From: Glandiceps talaboti
Lineage: Eukaryota > Hemichordata > Enteropneusta > Spengelidae
Direction of reading: 5' to 3'
DNA: 64,000 bases
Assembly (NCBI RefSeq): GCF_964340395.1
Contig: NC_135556.1
Coordinates: 8,055,001 to 8,119,000 of the forward strand
Part shown: in pieces, positions 23,640 through 36,800 of the stretch
Layout: every line of letters begins with the position of its first letter
How positions within the stretch are numbered: position 1 is the first letter of the stretch
The notes under the pieces: generated by a model
Seen by the model: only the letters and a program-made list of their open reading frames with translations
Database searches by the model: none
What the model was told of the DNA's origin: nothing
Translations under genes and position numbers: made by a program

Positions 23640-24880
23640 ATCCCAATCATTCCCAAGTTGTTTGTGTTTCATATCTCTCATTTGCCACTCGTTCCCAAGT
23701 TACATTCTATTCCCAGCTGCATGACAATTTGTCTTCAACTTTCAGTTACATATGATATCACTGTTTCATAAGTAGTTTCTACATATCAAATCAAACTAGT
23801 AGTTTTCACATCCTATTTGACCATCATTCCTAATTTGTTTACACTCAATTTTTTAATGTTTCACATTATCCCATTACCAACTTGTTGCCAAGTCATATCA
23901 TTACTTAGCTGCATAAGACAGTTTGTGTTCAACTTTCACATATCCCATATCACCCGTTTGTACATTGTCAAACTAGCAATTTTCACATCCCATTTGCCAC
24001 TCGTTCCCTAGTTGATTCATTCCTTACTTGGCTGCATGACTTTGCGTTCAATCAAGGAAAAATCCTTCTTAGTTGCATATTTGTCACTCATTCAAAAGCT
24101 GTCTGTGTTCAACTTGCAGTTTCACATAGCCACTTGTTCCCAAATTGTTTCATTCCCCAGCTGCATGAGTTTAGTTTGTCTTCAACTTCCAAAGTTGCAC
24201 ATATTACTAGTTTCTACAGTCAAACTAGTAGTTTTCACATCCCATTCGCCACTCATTCCTAATTTCTTTGCACTCAACTTTCTAATGTTTCACATATTCC
24301 AATTGTCTATTGTTCCTAAATTGCTCCATTCTAAAGCTGCTCATTCCCAATTCCCAAGTACAAATGTAGTTCCATTCTGAAGCTGCATGACAATGTGTTC
24401 AACTTTCATAGATGCACATTTAATTTGTCATAGTTTCACATAGATTGTAATGACATCATCAGTCCGGGCTTATCAGCCTGTGCTAATAGATTGGAGAAAG
24501 GGAGATTAGACAGCGCCCACAACGGCTGATCTGTCAAAATACAGAACCAGCAGACTGTAATGATGTCGTCGGTCCAGGCTTATCAGCCTGTCCTAATAGT
24601 TTAGGGGAAAGGGAGATTAGACCGCACGCCCTCAACGGCTGATCTGTCAGTCTAAGTTTCACACACCTTATTCCCAAGTTGATTGCGTTCACCTTGCAGT
24701 TTCCCATATCCAATTTCACACCTGTTCCCAAGTTGTTTCATTCTCAAACAGCTTTCACAGTTGCAAATATCCCATTTGACACTCATTCAGAAAACTGTTC
24801 AACTTGCAGTTCACCATTCATTCAGTTGACTGCACACAAAAAAACAGCATACACCACTACTGACTGTATATACAGAATTC
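23640..24880. repeat. Degenerate long-period minisatellite
   Basis: Phrases such as TTCCCAAGTTG, CAGCTGCATGA, GTTCAACTTTCA, CACATCCCATTTGCCACTC and CAAACTAGTAGTTTTCACATC recur many times with uneven spacing, which suggests an old tandem array with units of roughly 100-200 bp. The 110-bp repeat at 24,446-24,650 sits inside it. The + strand ORFs over this stretch share its repeated phrases and are not considered genes. Confidence 0.7.
24446..24650. repeat. Two direct copies of a 110-bp repeat
   Basis: The units start at 24,446 and 24,556 (TGTAATGA..) and share GGCTTATCAGCCTGT, AAAGGGAGATTAGAC and AACGGCTGATCTGTCA. A third, inverted copy of the right half lies at 22,805-22,872, so this is a dispersed element and not just a local duplication. 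Confidence 0.8.
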
Positions 24881-27190
24881 AACTTTAATACTTAATAAAA
24901 TTGTATCAATGCTCCAGTATAATTTCTTGCTATACCGTCACAGTGTAAAAATAGATGTCTTTCCCCACAACAATAATTAAATGTACAGAATAAGTTTGTA
25001 TCAACTACATTGCAATTTCTAATACTGTCATTAAATTTGTGCTGTTCATGTGAATTTTTATCACACGAAAAAAGAGTTGGGGAAAAAAAATAATTCTCGT
25101 CTTGTCAGTTTACAAGTTATTAATCAAGTACCACTGAAATGTCATATACATTCTCTCTAAACTTTATCTATTTTTAACTTATGTATTTTTTGTGTGTGAG
25201 ATTTGCTCAAACTGTTTTTTGTTGGTTTTTTTCACTCGTTTTTCTTAAAAACTATGTTTGTGATATTAGAAATGACAGTGCAGTTCTGTTACTCTAACAG
25301 TGCCGTGTTAAAAGCATATCTACAATATTGATTTTTTTCTTTAAGTTTGGGAACTTTACTCAGAAATTTACATCTGAAGAACCCAAAATAAGTGACAAAA
25401 TAATGTACAGGTCTAGAGACGAAGTTAGTAAAAATGCTGTGCTTCGGTTCCGTAAGTTGTCAAGACGAGAAATATTTCTTATTCCGTTTTCGCCATTTTC
25501 AACAGATTGAAGGTCTGAACAAAATGCATCATATAATTAATATAAAGAACAAAGAAAAAATAAAGTATTTCAAATTGGTCTTATCTAAATCAAAGATAAT
25601 ACAACACTGTGTCTCAGAAGTATGTCAAAGCTTTCAACGAAAAATAAACATCTCTTTCACACATGCCGTCATTCACAAATACATATATATAGAGTGAATA
25701 CTTATTCTGTAAAGATAATTCTACATACTACTACTAAGACCTACTATACTATATCTTATAACTACTTTTGTACACAACACGCCACTTGGGATACAATTAT
25801 CCACCCCCCCCCCCACCCCCACCCCAAATGATGAAAACAAAACAAAATTGAAATGGTCTACGAATTAGTGCTGTTTTTCTCAGATATTCCAAAGTTACGA
25901 GATTCCGGGCTTTCATATATATTTTCACTTCACAAGCTTCGAAATGAAATATTTCATTTGCATTCTAAACAGATATAAATAAAACTTCTATGTATAATAC
26001 ACTGAGAACGACAAAATTAAAACAACTGGAAACTGCAAGACCACTGTAGAATTCTTATATAAACTCAAACAAAAAACTTAAATACTCTATTTTGGGCAGT
26101 CATCAAGTTATATCGTTCATTCACTGCATGAACAAAAATAAAATAGATCTAAACCGGACTTTGAATACCCAAGATATGAATCACTGCAACATTACAACAA
26201 CAAAAATAGATACGAAATACATTTTTTTTTTCGTTCATCTTTTTTTTAAACCAACAAAAACTAGACACAAAGGGTACTGTGTTGTATTATCTCCATATAT
26301 TAATATGAATTTGTCATCAGTTTGTGCCTAACTCTTGTTGGTTTTTTAGTTTTAGAAAGATTCAAAACTTGCATTGCATTTTGCAATTGATATAGCTGCC
26401 TAAGAAAGGAACCTCCACACACTGGAAACTCTAAGATAGGCAATTCATAAAGTCAAGAATACATAATAGATAAAAAAAAAAAACCAAGATCAGTTTGTGT
26501 TTTGTTTCAACACAATGTGAAGCTTTCTTACATGAAACATACGGAATCAGATTAGGTTCAAAAGTATCAAGCTACTGTAAAAGTTGCTGAAGACTGCTAT
26601 CTACAAAGCATGACCATTTTCTAATTTAGCCGCCACACAGTGCGTAATTTGCAAATAGGTAGAAGTCACAGAGTGTGTGATTTGTGATTCGGCAGCGCTC
26701 CTTTCGTACCACCCACTTTTATACATGAGGTATTTCAATGACTTTGAAAAAAAGTTCATTAAAACACACTAAATTGCATTGTACGATTGCCTGAAATTTG
26801 CATTGAGAATTTGCTTATATTTCAGCATCATTCACATTCAGCTACATCCTTTGAATGAAGTACGAAAATTGCATGCACACATCAAAGTTGCATTGAGGTG
26901 TTGGATAATTAAGGTTGCACTAGGAATTCTTCTTGCATTTTCATTGTACATAACAGGCACATATATATATATACGATACAGTGATCAGATCGTAACTCTA
27001 ATTTTTCACATAATACATTATATGGAATACAAACGGGAAGACAACAAAAACAGCAGGGCACAAACGTAAAACTCTGAACAAGTCACTGTTGCCGTTCGGA
27101 AAAATATACATCTTCAGAATTTCATATTGTCTCAAAGTACGGCTTGGTATCCGTAAACTTTTGAAATTGTCACAAGTGTGCGCATCATGA
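24881..27190. other. 3' flank of the SLC6 gene, AT-rich, no gene seen
   Basis: Downstream of the - strand transporter. No exon-like sequence, and no poly(A) hexamer that I could assign with confidence. A C-run lies at 25,802-25,826. Confidence 0.4.
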
Positions 27191-27335
27191 GATTGACCGA
27201 CGACCACAGACTGCCTCGGAGCGATGTCTGTTTGGAAGAGCGATTGACCGACGACCACAGACTACCTCGGAGCGATGTCTGTTTGGAAGAGAGATTGACC
27301 GACGACCACAGACTACCTCGGAGCGATGTCTGTTC
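27191..27335. repeat. 51-bp tandem repeat, three copies, 3' of the SLC6 gene
   Basis: The units begin at 27,191, 27,242 and 27,293 with GATTGACCGACGACCACAGA and are almost identical, with one G/A change. The third is truncated after GATGTCTGTT. The period is 17 codons, so the - strand stays open as a repeated SLRGSLWSSVN peptide. The GC content is well above the surroundings. It lies about 500 bp beyond the transporter stop codon, possibly in its 3' UTR. Confidence 0.9.
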
Positions 27336-27819
27336 ATAAGAACATTGTCGCCAGATCACATATGATACAAATCTACTCTTCTTTTGATTCTGTAACCTTC
27401 TGTTCCACCGAAAGCTCAAGACATGAATGATCTTTTTTTTTTTCTTAACCATAACCAACAAATCTATACAAATATCATCTCCCTGATTTGATGTGTACTA
27501 TATTTGCTTTTGATGTGGACACAATGCAAAAATGTCACAATTCAGTGTTCACAATTCCGAGGTAAATTTGTTCAGACACGAATTAACTGAATTTCTTTTG
27601 TAGCATCATATTGGGACATCTCTCAAGGCATAAGTCGTAAGCTACCTCTTTCAAAACGAGAGTTTCTTACAAATACAAATCTACATCTTTCTTCTTCAGG
27701 TCAAACACGTTCCAATTTTGATCAACACATAAGGGAAGAGTCTTAGCTTTCAGGGATTTCTCAACATATATAATTTACAGTTTTTTTCTTCCAATTTGTA
27801 CACATCTTCATACGACATC

Positions 27820-30800
27820 TCACAAGAAATAAATATCACGGTTTGAATTGTTCTCTCTAAGTTTTGTGTATCTATGGCCAGCAATCTTGCGATTGGCGTC
27901 AAGCAGAGGCCCCCATGCCTTAGTGGGTTTGATGGAATTTTTCAAGCGCTGCAATGTGAAAGAAAAGAAAGAAAATTAAAATAAGTACTTTATGTTATCT
28001 TGAAATGGAAATTCATCTATTGGTAAACCATAGTACTGTGTTTGGAACAAAAATTAAATTCAACACTTAAGCATTATTTTTTTTTATATAGATATTCTAG
28101 TGTCCTTAACCTTGTTCAAAATGAAAACTGTACTTGGTTAACTACAGGTGGTTTCTTAATATACTTCACATTTTGCCAGAAAGGAAGTTGAATCTGACAT
28201 AACTACTCACAAACAGTTTGAATCAGTGGCATGAATATTAAAATGGGTACATTGTCACATGTGATTTGACAGTTTGGTCTGGTTTGTGATTGGATATTTA
28301 AGCCTACATATGCCTGGAAGTGGTTGCTAGGTCAGTTAATGTAAAATGACATGCAACCTTTGCACTCATTTCACAATTCTGTAAGTTGGTTCAGGCAGAG
28401 AACAGCAAGACTGATATGATCAATAGGGCATATTACAGAGCAGGACATTCAGCTGGTGTTTTTGCATACATACTATGTTACACCACATAGTCGGCATGTA
28501 ATTCTACATCCTATTACATATTCAAAACACGGAGGACTGGTTTTCTCCTGAACTTGCCCATGATAGTCAGTATTGAAAACATATTCTTTGTGTATATTTC
28601 AATGCATTGCTCAAAAAGATCAAATTAAAACGTTTACTAACCTCCATAAATGTGCCAGTTTCCTTCTGCCATAGATGGTATACCATGTACACGAAGATGA
28701 GACTGACAGAAGCAAATGTCATCATCCATGCAACGCCGGGGTCAGCCCAGGCAGGGTAGTGGTACTTGCCAACAGTCATAGGTTTGTAATCAACACAGTA
28801 GAAGATCAGGACAAACTGTTACAGAAAGAGAATGGTCTATGTTAAAAATAATTGTACACTTAGTATATGTAATGTCATCATAAATACTATCATTCAGTGC
28901 TATGCAGTGGCATTTACATCATAACAGTGCTTTTTGCAAAGTTTTAGGTACCCAATATATAAAACAAAGGGGGAGTCAGGTATATTTTTATACCTTGGTG
29001 AGGGATTAACAAACAATTCACTTCTCATGATATTTTTTGCACGGTTCCAGAAGATCAAAGCAAACACGGAGACAATCTGGGCAAAGACCCCAAAGACAGT
29101 CAACTCATTATCCATGCACAGAGGACATCAGCTTTTTTAATGATCTTGACATGACAGTACTTACCAAGATTAATGCTGGTGCAATGAACATAGGTACTAG
29201 AGCTGTTATATAAACGCAGTACCAGAAGAATTTTGATCTCTCTCCAACCATTATCTTAACATCATCCAACAAGTTTTTGAAGCCTGTGAGAAAGACAATA
29301 AAGGATGTCTACGTCATTTTAAGGTTGATGCAAAGTAGTATTACTTCAAGTATATAAATTGTAACCATCAGAGCACATACAAGTCTCATACAAGTAGTTA
29401 TTATATTGTAATAATTGCTAGTTCTATGGTTATTGTATAACTGTTTCAAAATTTAGCATTTTTTAAGGAATCATAGTGGCAATGCCACCACCTTGTGAAT
29501 CAATGGAATATTTAGAAGGGATACATACCATAAATATATGTGATAACCAGAAGTTCGACAAGGCCAAGGATAACCATAGATAGACCAGCAGCATAAGAAT
29601 CTTGTAGAAGCAACCAATATAGACCAGCCTAAGGAGTTAAACAGAAGAAACAAATCTGTTATAGAGGAGAATGATGGCATTTGTACTTTGAGGACAAACA
29701 GGCTCCAGGAGTTGGTGAAGCTCACTGTTGCATCTTCAAGGAATATTTGCTTTTAGGAGCAATATCAACCTTTAAAGGTCTGTGCATTGTGGTGTAATCA
29801 CTTCATATATATCTTAATTCAGTTTGTAATTCATTTAATTTTTTTTTTTACTATATTATAATTTTATGTTTTTATGGCTGAAATTTCTTGTTGCAAGATA
29901 TTCTTTTAAATTTTTAACAGAAATCGCAGTTATCTTGGCTTTTAAAAACTTACACAACGTCAGTAGTAATTGTTTATAACAAATAAAGCCCAGTGATGTG
30001 AAGTCTTACCTCAGTAATATGTGGCATTCCAAGGCAGAAGAACAACAGACAAATTCCCAATGGCAATACCCATTTACGATTTTTTTCCCATTTGCGAAGA
30101 ATTTGGAAGTCGTCACGCAGGGAGGTAACTACTGTTTCAACCATAACAACCTGAAATATCAAAGAACACAAAATACTAAATACACAATTTCAAATTTTAA
30201 GTTTAAATACAACATTTGCCTTCCCAGATCATATACATGTTATTTTTGTATGCTATACCATGTTTTCTACCTACAGCATGTTTAGTTTTAAAACTTTTAT
30301 TATTATACATAAGTATTGCTTTGAAATGTCTATCTCCACTCTTTAACAAAACATTGTATAATGATAAGTAGGTGAAAATAAAGACTTACCAGAGAGCCAA
30401 GACCAAGAGTCATTAGCATAATAAAGAAGAGAACAGCCCATAGTGGTGATGCTGGGAGTCTTGACAAAGCTTCTGGGTATGCAATGAATGCCAAACCAGC
30501 ACCTGGAATTACAAATAAAATTGCAGGTAATGAATACATGCTTTCTAGTCATTTTGATGATTTTGTCAAAAGTTAAACATCAAGAGGTTCTAGATCCTGT
30601 AACACTTCATTGCCATCTTCTTGTCTATTTTTGCTTCTTAAGTTAACTTTCAAAATTGTTCAATTCTTGGCAAGTGTAATAGCATTTTCCCTCGTGGTAG
30701 CGAGTCAAAATAGAGCAAGACTTATTCTCATGCCTATAGGCTTTAATAATGTAAATGTGTAGTGCTGCATGGTGCTGAAGTCATGGTGTTGACCAAGAAC

Positions 30801-33800
30801 TTGAACAATTTTTACTAACATGATGCACCAAGAGATAATAAAATGCTATTTCTGATAAAGAGAATATTAATGTATCATAACTGGTTCCTACCTGAGGTGG
30901 CAACTTCACTGACTTTTTTGCCAGTCTCATGAGCCATAAAACCAAGGATGGAGAATATAGCAAATCCTGCAAAGACACTTGTACCACAGTTGAGTAACGG
31001 AATAATGGCAGCATCCCTGAAAATAATAAGACAAATAAATTAAATCTATATAGCAACCATGTCATTCACACTACTTTTTAGTTATACCTAGTTCACTAAT
31101 AAGCATTCCTCCCATACCTATTTCATATTTTTCTTTGATGCAAGTGTCTGAAATAAATTTGGTCTTGCTCTGAATTAAACTTTCCCATTTGTATGTTATT
31201 GCAAATTGTATATTATCTAGCAAGCTACTATATTATTTTTTTTCTTTTACTTCACCTAATTTTATTATAATTAGATTTTGACACTTTTTTCATGGCTAAT
31301 GCACAGCACAAAGCTATGTTGGTGGGGATGAAATACAAAGCACAGTGGGTGTGAGGGGAATGGGTTACAGCATATATTTATATCATTAACACTAAAACTA
31401 ATACTTACAAATAGACATTATTATGGAATTTATTGTAACTGGAGACAACATGGAGTCCACCATTAGCAGCACTAAGTGAGAAGAAGATTTGAGCAGCAGC
31501 ATCCTTCCATACCTGCAATAACAAACAAATTGATAGTCAACAAATGTACCATGCATAGCCATAGAAAATCCCACATTTCATTAATTAACTACATAAAATG
31601 TCTGAAGAAACTGAAAAACCTTGACCCATCCACTTGACTAGTATTAATGACTTTAGTGCTTTCCTGGGATTATATTCAAGATAAACTTCGATAAAAATTA
31701 TAGATAAAATAATACACAGTGGTCAGAGAGCACATCACAAGAAATGGAAGACATTACTACAATCTTGCTTAGGTTTTTCATAATTTCCTATTTCGTAATG
31801 TCTTATTTCAAAGCACACGTGGTAAATTTTATAGGCATACTTACTCTTGGATTTTTCAATATGGTAAAATCGGCTTCCATGTAAAACCTAATGCCCTCAT
31901 AAGAACCAGGAAGAGTGACTCCTCGGATGAATAAAATAAATAGCACGATATAGGGGAACAAAGCAGTAAAGTATACAACCTGTAAAGAGTAGACAAGATA
32001 TGAAAGTAATTAGAACAATCAAGGTACAGAAAATTATCTATTCGTAAATCATCAGATTCTTTATTTATATAAAATCTATTATGCTGTCATCATAAGTCAA
32101 ACTGGATGCAAAAACTACCTTTGCTACCTTTTTTTCAACAATTTTCTTCATCCACATCCATATCTAATGCTTTGGGTTTTTTTTTTTTCTCTCTGCAGCC
32201 ATTATTCTGTTCTTTTCCTCTCACCAAAATACACACACTTTCAGTGAAATTTGTTCAAAAACTCCTTTTTCAGCTTAACCTCGATATATTTGCATGTATA
32301 AATCTCTGCAAAAAGTTGTGGGAAAGAGGAAAGAACAACTTAAAGGAGAGACATGCCAAGGAACGTACCTTTCCTACAGACTTGACACCTCTAACAAGAG
32401 AGAAGTAGGCAATTGACCAGGTCAAAACAAGACAGAGTGCTAAATGCCAACGAATGGAGCCAGTTTCACTAATGTCACTTGACTGCTGCAAGACATATAT
32501 GCTGAAATCAAGAGAGAAAAGAATCCATATGTTATTATTAATATGATTGGAATTTACCAGAAACTGAAGTTTCAAATGGGGAATTGTATTTGCTGCAGTT
32601 GTCCAATTGTGTATCATAGTTGTGGAATACCTCGAAATGTTGAAAATGTTATTTTTGAATGTCAGTGTACAGGTAAGTGAAATTAAAATAAGAATACTAT
32701 AAACTATTGTTGTCATATATTATGTTTGGAGTTGTACATGTGTTTTGGCTGTCCTTCAGAAATGAGCTGCTAGTGATTTTATACAGTCAATCTATCATTA
32801 TATTCACGAGTCTATCCTTCTGAAAATTTCCTCTCAAATGTAAAAGATATAACAGTACTGACACTAAACTTAAGTCTTGTAGTAAGACCTCAGATCTGTG
32901 CTTGGAATGTCGCACAAAAGCTGAGCCCTTGAACCAGGCCTCACTTAAATAGTCAAACCCTTGGACATGTGGTTACTCAAGTACTGTCAAGCCCTCAACC
33001 TATGACTACCAGAGGGTCCAGCAGCTAGACCAGTGTTTTTGCTAAGGTTTGGGAACCCCGGTAACAGAAAGGGGGAAAGAGGTAAAACTGGTAGTGCTTC
33101 CCATGCAATGTATCATAATTTTGGTGGGGAACCCCGGTAAAATGATGTGGGAACCCTGGTAGATTTTACCTACTTACCGCCCTTAAATAAAACACTGTAG
33201 ACTAACAATAAGTATGATTGAGTCTGAAAGTGCAAGTGTATAGTGTATAAGAATAAGGTTGAGAAAGGAATGAGATGTGTTACTGAAATGTACCTGTAAT
33301 ATTCTTCACTGGCACTTGTAATTGTTGCATTGGTATCGTTAACTGATGGCAATGTGGCGTTGATGTCTCTGTCGTCATAACAATCCGGTGTATTCCAGTC
33401 ATGATTACAACCAACCCATGGCAATCCAGGTAAGGCAGAAAATGAGGCGAAGAAATAGAAAGCTGACCAGCACATGATAACATTATAATAAATAGCAACC
33501 ATACCGCTCAGTACCACCATCCCATATCCAAGTCCTGTACAGAAAAGATAGAGGTATTTATGAGTTTATGCATTCATTAGTTTGTTCAACCTCAGGCATT
33601 CCTCATAGTGTTGTTATAATACATGGTCAGAAATTTACTGATGTAAAAGATAAATAGACAGTTGGTAACAATTTCAGTACGTTAATAACTGGCTCTCATA
33701 CCTCAGGAGGGTCACATTGTAATCAAATAACGATTATTACTTATATTACTTAGGTTTGCTCCACACCATTCAAAATGTAATGAAAGATTTTGGTGTAATG

Positions 33801-36800
33801 AATCACTATTTCAATCATTATGTAGTCTGTTGTAAATTTAGCCACCATGTAACTGTATATAAAATAAATCTCCTTACCTTTGAACAGTGGACAACACTTC
33901 CATACTCCTATGCATCCTTGACTAGCAAATTGACCAAGCGTTAACTCGATGAAAAATACTGGCATACCGACAAAAATTAACATGATGAAGTATGGTATCA
34001 AAAATGCACCTGTGATAAAAAAAAATACAAAGAAATATGAGAATCAGAAAACAGCACCTATAATGCATCCTTCTGGACTATTTTTTTTAGTCATGGCTGG
34101 CATATCCCTGCATTGTCCCCACTTCACTATATAAAGGTGAAAACGGTCTCAGAATACGATGATGGACGTTAGGATATTAAAATAGCGCCCTCTATTGACG
34201 TATTACGATTGTTCTCAGCCCAGCAGCGACTAATCGGCAATGTCATCGCCATGCTTCAGGTTCGTCGAAGTGTACGTAATATGTACTAATAATGCAAATG
34301 AAATGGTAGGGAAGCCAGCTTGTTTCCCTAGTCCAGCTTATCAATTCAATTTCGGCAACATTAATTGGCGCGAAGAGTACATTTTCTCTACAATTCATAT
34401 CGTTCATAATGCATTCTAATTTCTGTAATGAAACTTTGAACGTACACACACTTTCTGCTAAATGCTAATTGGCACTATGCCAAACACCACAATGTGAAAA
34501 CTGCTGCCGTATTTACTACGTGGATTTGAAGCAATGGAGTCATGTTGAGCTCTGCTTTCACTTTCCAGCAGCTCATTTTACGTGGGAGACTCAACAACTA
34601 GCATATTGATAGTATTTTGTTTAGTTTTGAACAGCTTATTTTGACATTACAGTGACTGGTCGTGGTGTAAAAACCGTGAATCAAAATCTAAACATTGCGT
34701 GGTCAGCCAAGTATTACGTAAATCGACAGAACACATGGAACCTGCGTGTCTCTCAGTGAAGTTCTATCATTTATTTATCTTTCCACACTCTCTGTTCTTG
34801 CGGAGAAATTATTGAAATGTAAACTCAGAACTTACCACCTCCATTTGTATAACATAAATATGGAAACCTCCATAGATTTCCAAGGCCGACGGCATAGCCG
34901 AGGCATGAACACACGAACTCTGCTTTACGTCCCCAGCTGCCTCTTGTTACACCTTCTTCTTCCACCGGAAGCTTGCATCCAGTTTTGTCCAAGAGGTCAT
35001 TCAACTCTATAGAAGCACTCTTGTCATTTTCGATGGTGTTTTCCTGCAGTGGAAGAAAACAAGGAATTTCTTAGAAAACTAGATGATGTGTAATATAATA
35101 TAATACAGAGTGAAACTGAGTTTCGTTTTAGATAACTATAAATGTTGGCTATAAATAGACTTTAATGTGCAACGGTCAAAAACTGGAGTTTTACGGATGA
35201 ATTGATACATACACGTAAATTGAGAACTTTACAAGCAATGGTAGTGGTGATAGTTTACGGTTGACTTGCGTAAATCACTCACGGTTAAATACACGCCCGA
35301 CTTTATGCACGATCCTTGATTTCTTAAAAATGTTAAGAGAAATTATATATATATATTATACCCATATCAATAATAGGAGATATTCGTTATTCAATGACGG
35401 CCCGGTTTAATGCAATGAATTAGGTAGGTATTATTCGGTATACTCAATAATTACAACTGGCGAGGGTCCATTACCGTTCCAGACAAACTTAATTATTATT
35501 CATCAGTGTCTCGCCTCGACACCAGGAAGCATGCACGTTTGATCCTATATCCTGACCAAGTAATTTCAACCTGATTCGCATAATTCGACCAAAGTTCTGT
35601 ATAAAAGATGGATTGAATTACTTCGTCTTATAAACTGATAGTCTTCGCTGACCAAGTACTGGTAATTGATGTATTCCTTTACATATAACATAATAGTAAT
35701 AATAATAATATAATGTAACATACGTTAGACTGTCTCAGTGTCTGAGTTGCCCTCCCTTCGTGACCCCCGTGTGTGCCCCCTACTTCATTCCTATTGAGAC
35801 CGCTGTCTCGTTTTGATACGTGTACATACAGCTCAATGGCATCTCGAGGGACCCACCAGGTCGTGGAGCAAATAGTCCCTTTCAACCATTCAATCACGAA
35901 GTTGTGTAATTCTTTCAGTGTGTTTGTACACAATAATCCCGGTCAAAATTTCGATACATCTGGCAAGCAAATTTTCCATTCTGAAAGTACGTATTATGCT
36001 GTATCTTTCCCATCGAATGGGCACGACCTTCCATGAACTTGTTCAATAGCATCAAACACAAACAATATTAGTGTATACTAAGTTCGAAACTAAAGCAACG
36101 CATTGGAATGGATCCGGCTATTCTTTGCTGGGAATTTCGATTTATTTTTTTTTTAATTTCATGTTGGCAAATTATTTTGAAGAGCAATCTCGACGTCTCT
36201 CATACACGGAAACACTTTCACTGAAATATTCCCGAGAGCAAAGGGGGAAGAAAAACATTGAAACGACCGAAACCATGAAGTCTACAATACATCCAGTTCA
36301 GTGGATATCCGGTCCATTCCTCGAAATTGAGGTCAGACCTGGATCTGGAGTCAGTAGGAAGACGTATCAAATGTAGAAATACTCAACTGAGAAGCAGGCC
36401 CTACAAGTTATGGCATGTGGAATACATACTATAGATTCCGAAGTATATACATGATATATGAGAGCGAGGTCTCCTTGGTGGGTACGGTCTTTAACCTTGA
36501 GTTACTCTCTGTTGACCGCATTAATTTTGTCTGATAGGGTCGCCGTGACGTCGACCGAAGACACGCTAAAGATAAACTCGCTCATCGACAAATTAGAAAT
36601 ATTAAAAAAAATTGTCAGAAATAATAACTTCAATAGAATATATACACGTCCAATGGAATACATAATTTGCCATGAAAATAATATATGTTTTGTTCAGGAA
36701 TTCGAATCTAATTTGCGAGAAAAAGCTTCAAGCCAAATTCGTTTCATGAAGGGCAGCTACAAAGCCTTGCCGCCTTTTTACAGAAAGCAGGTCACCATTT

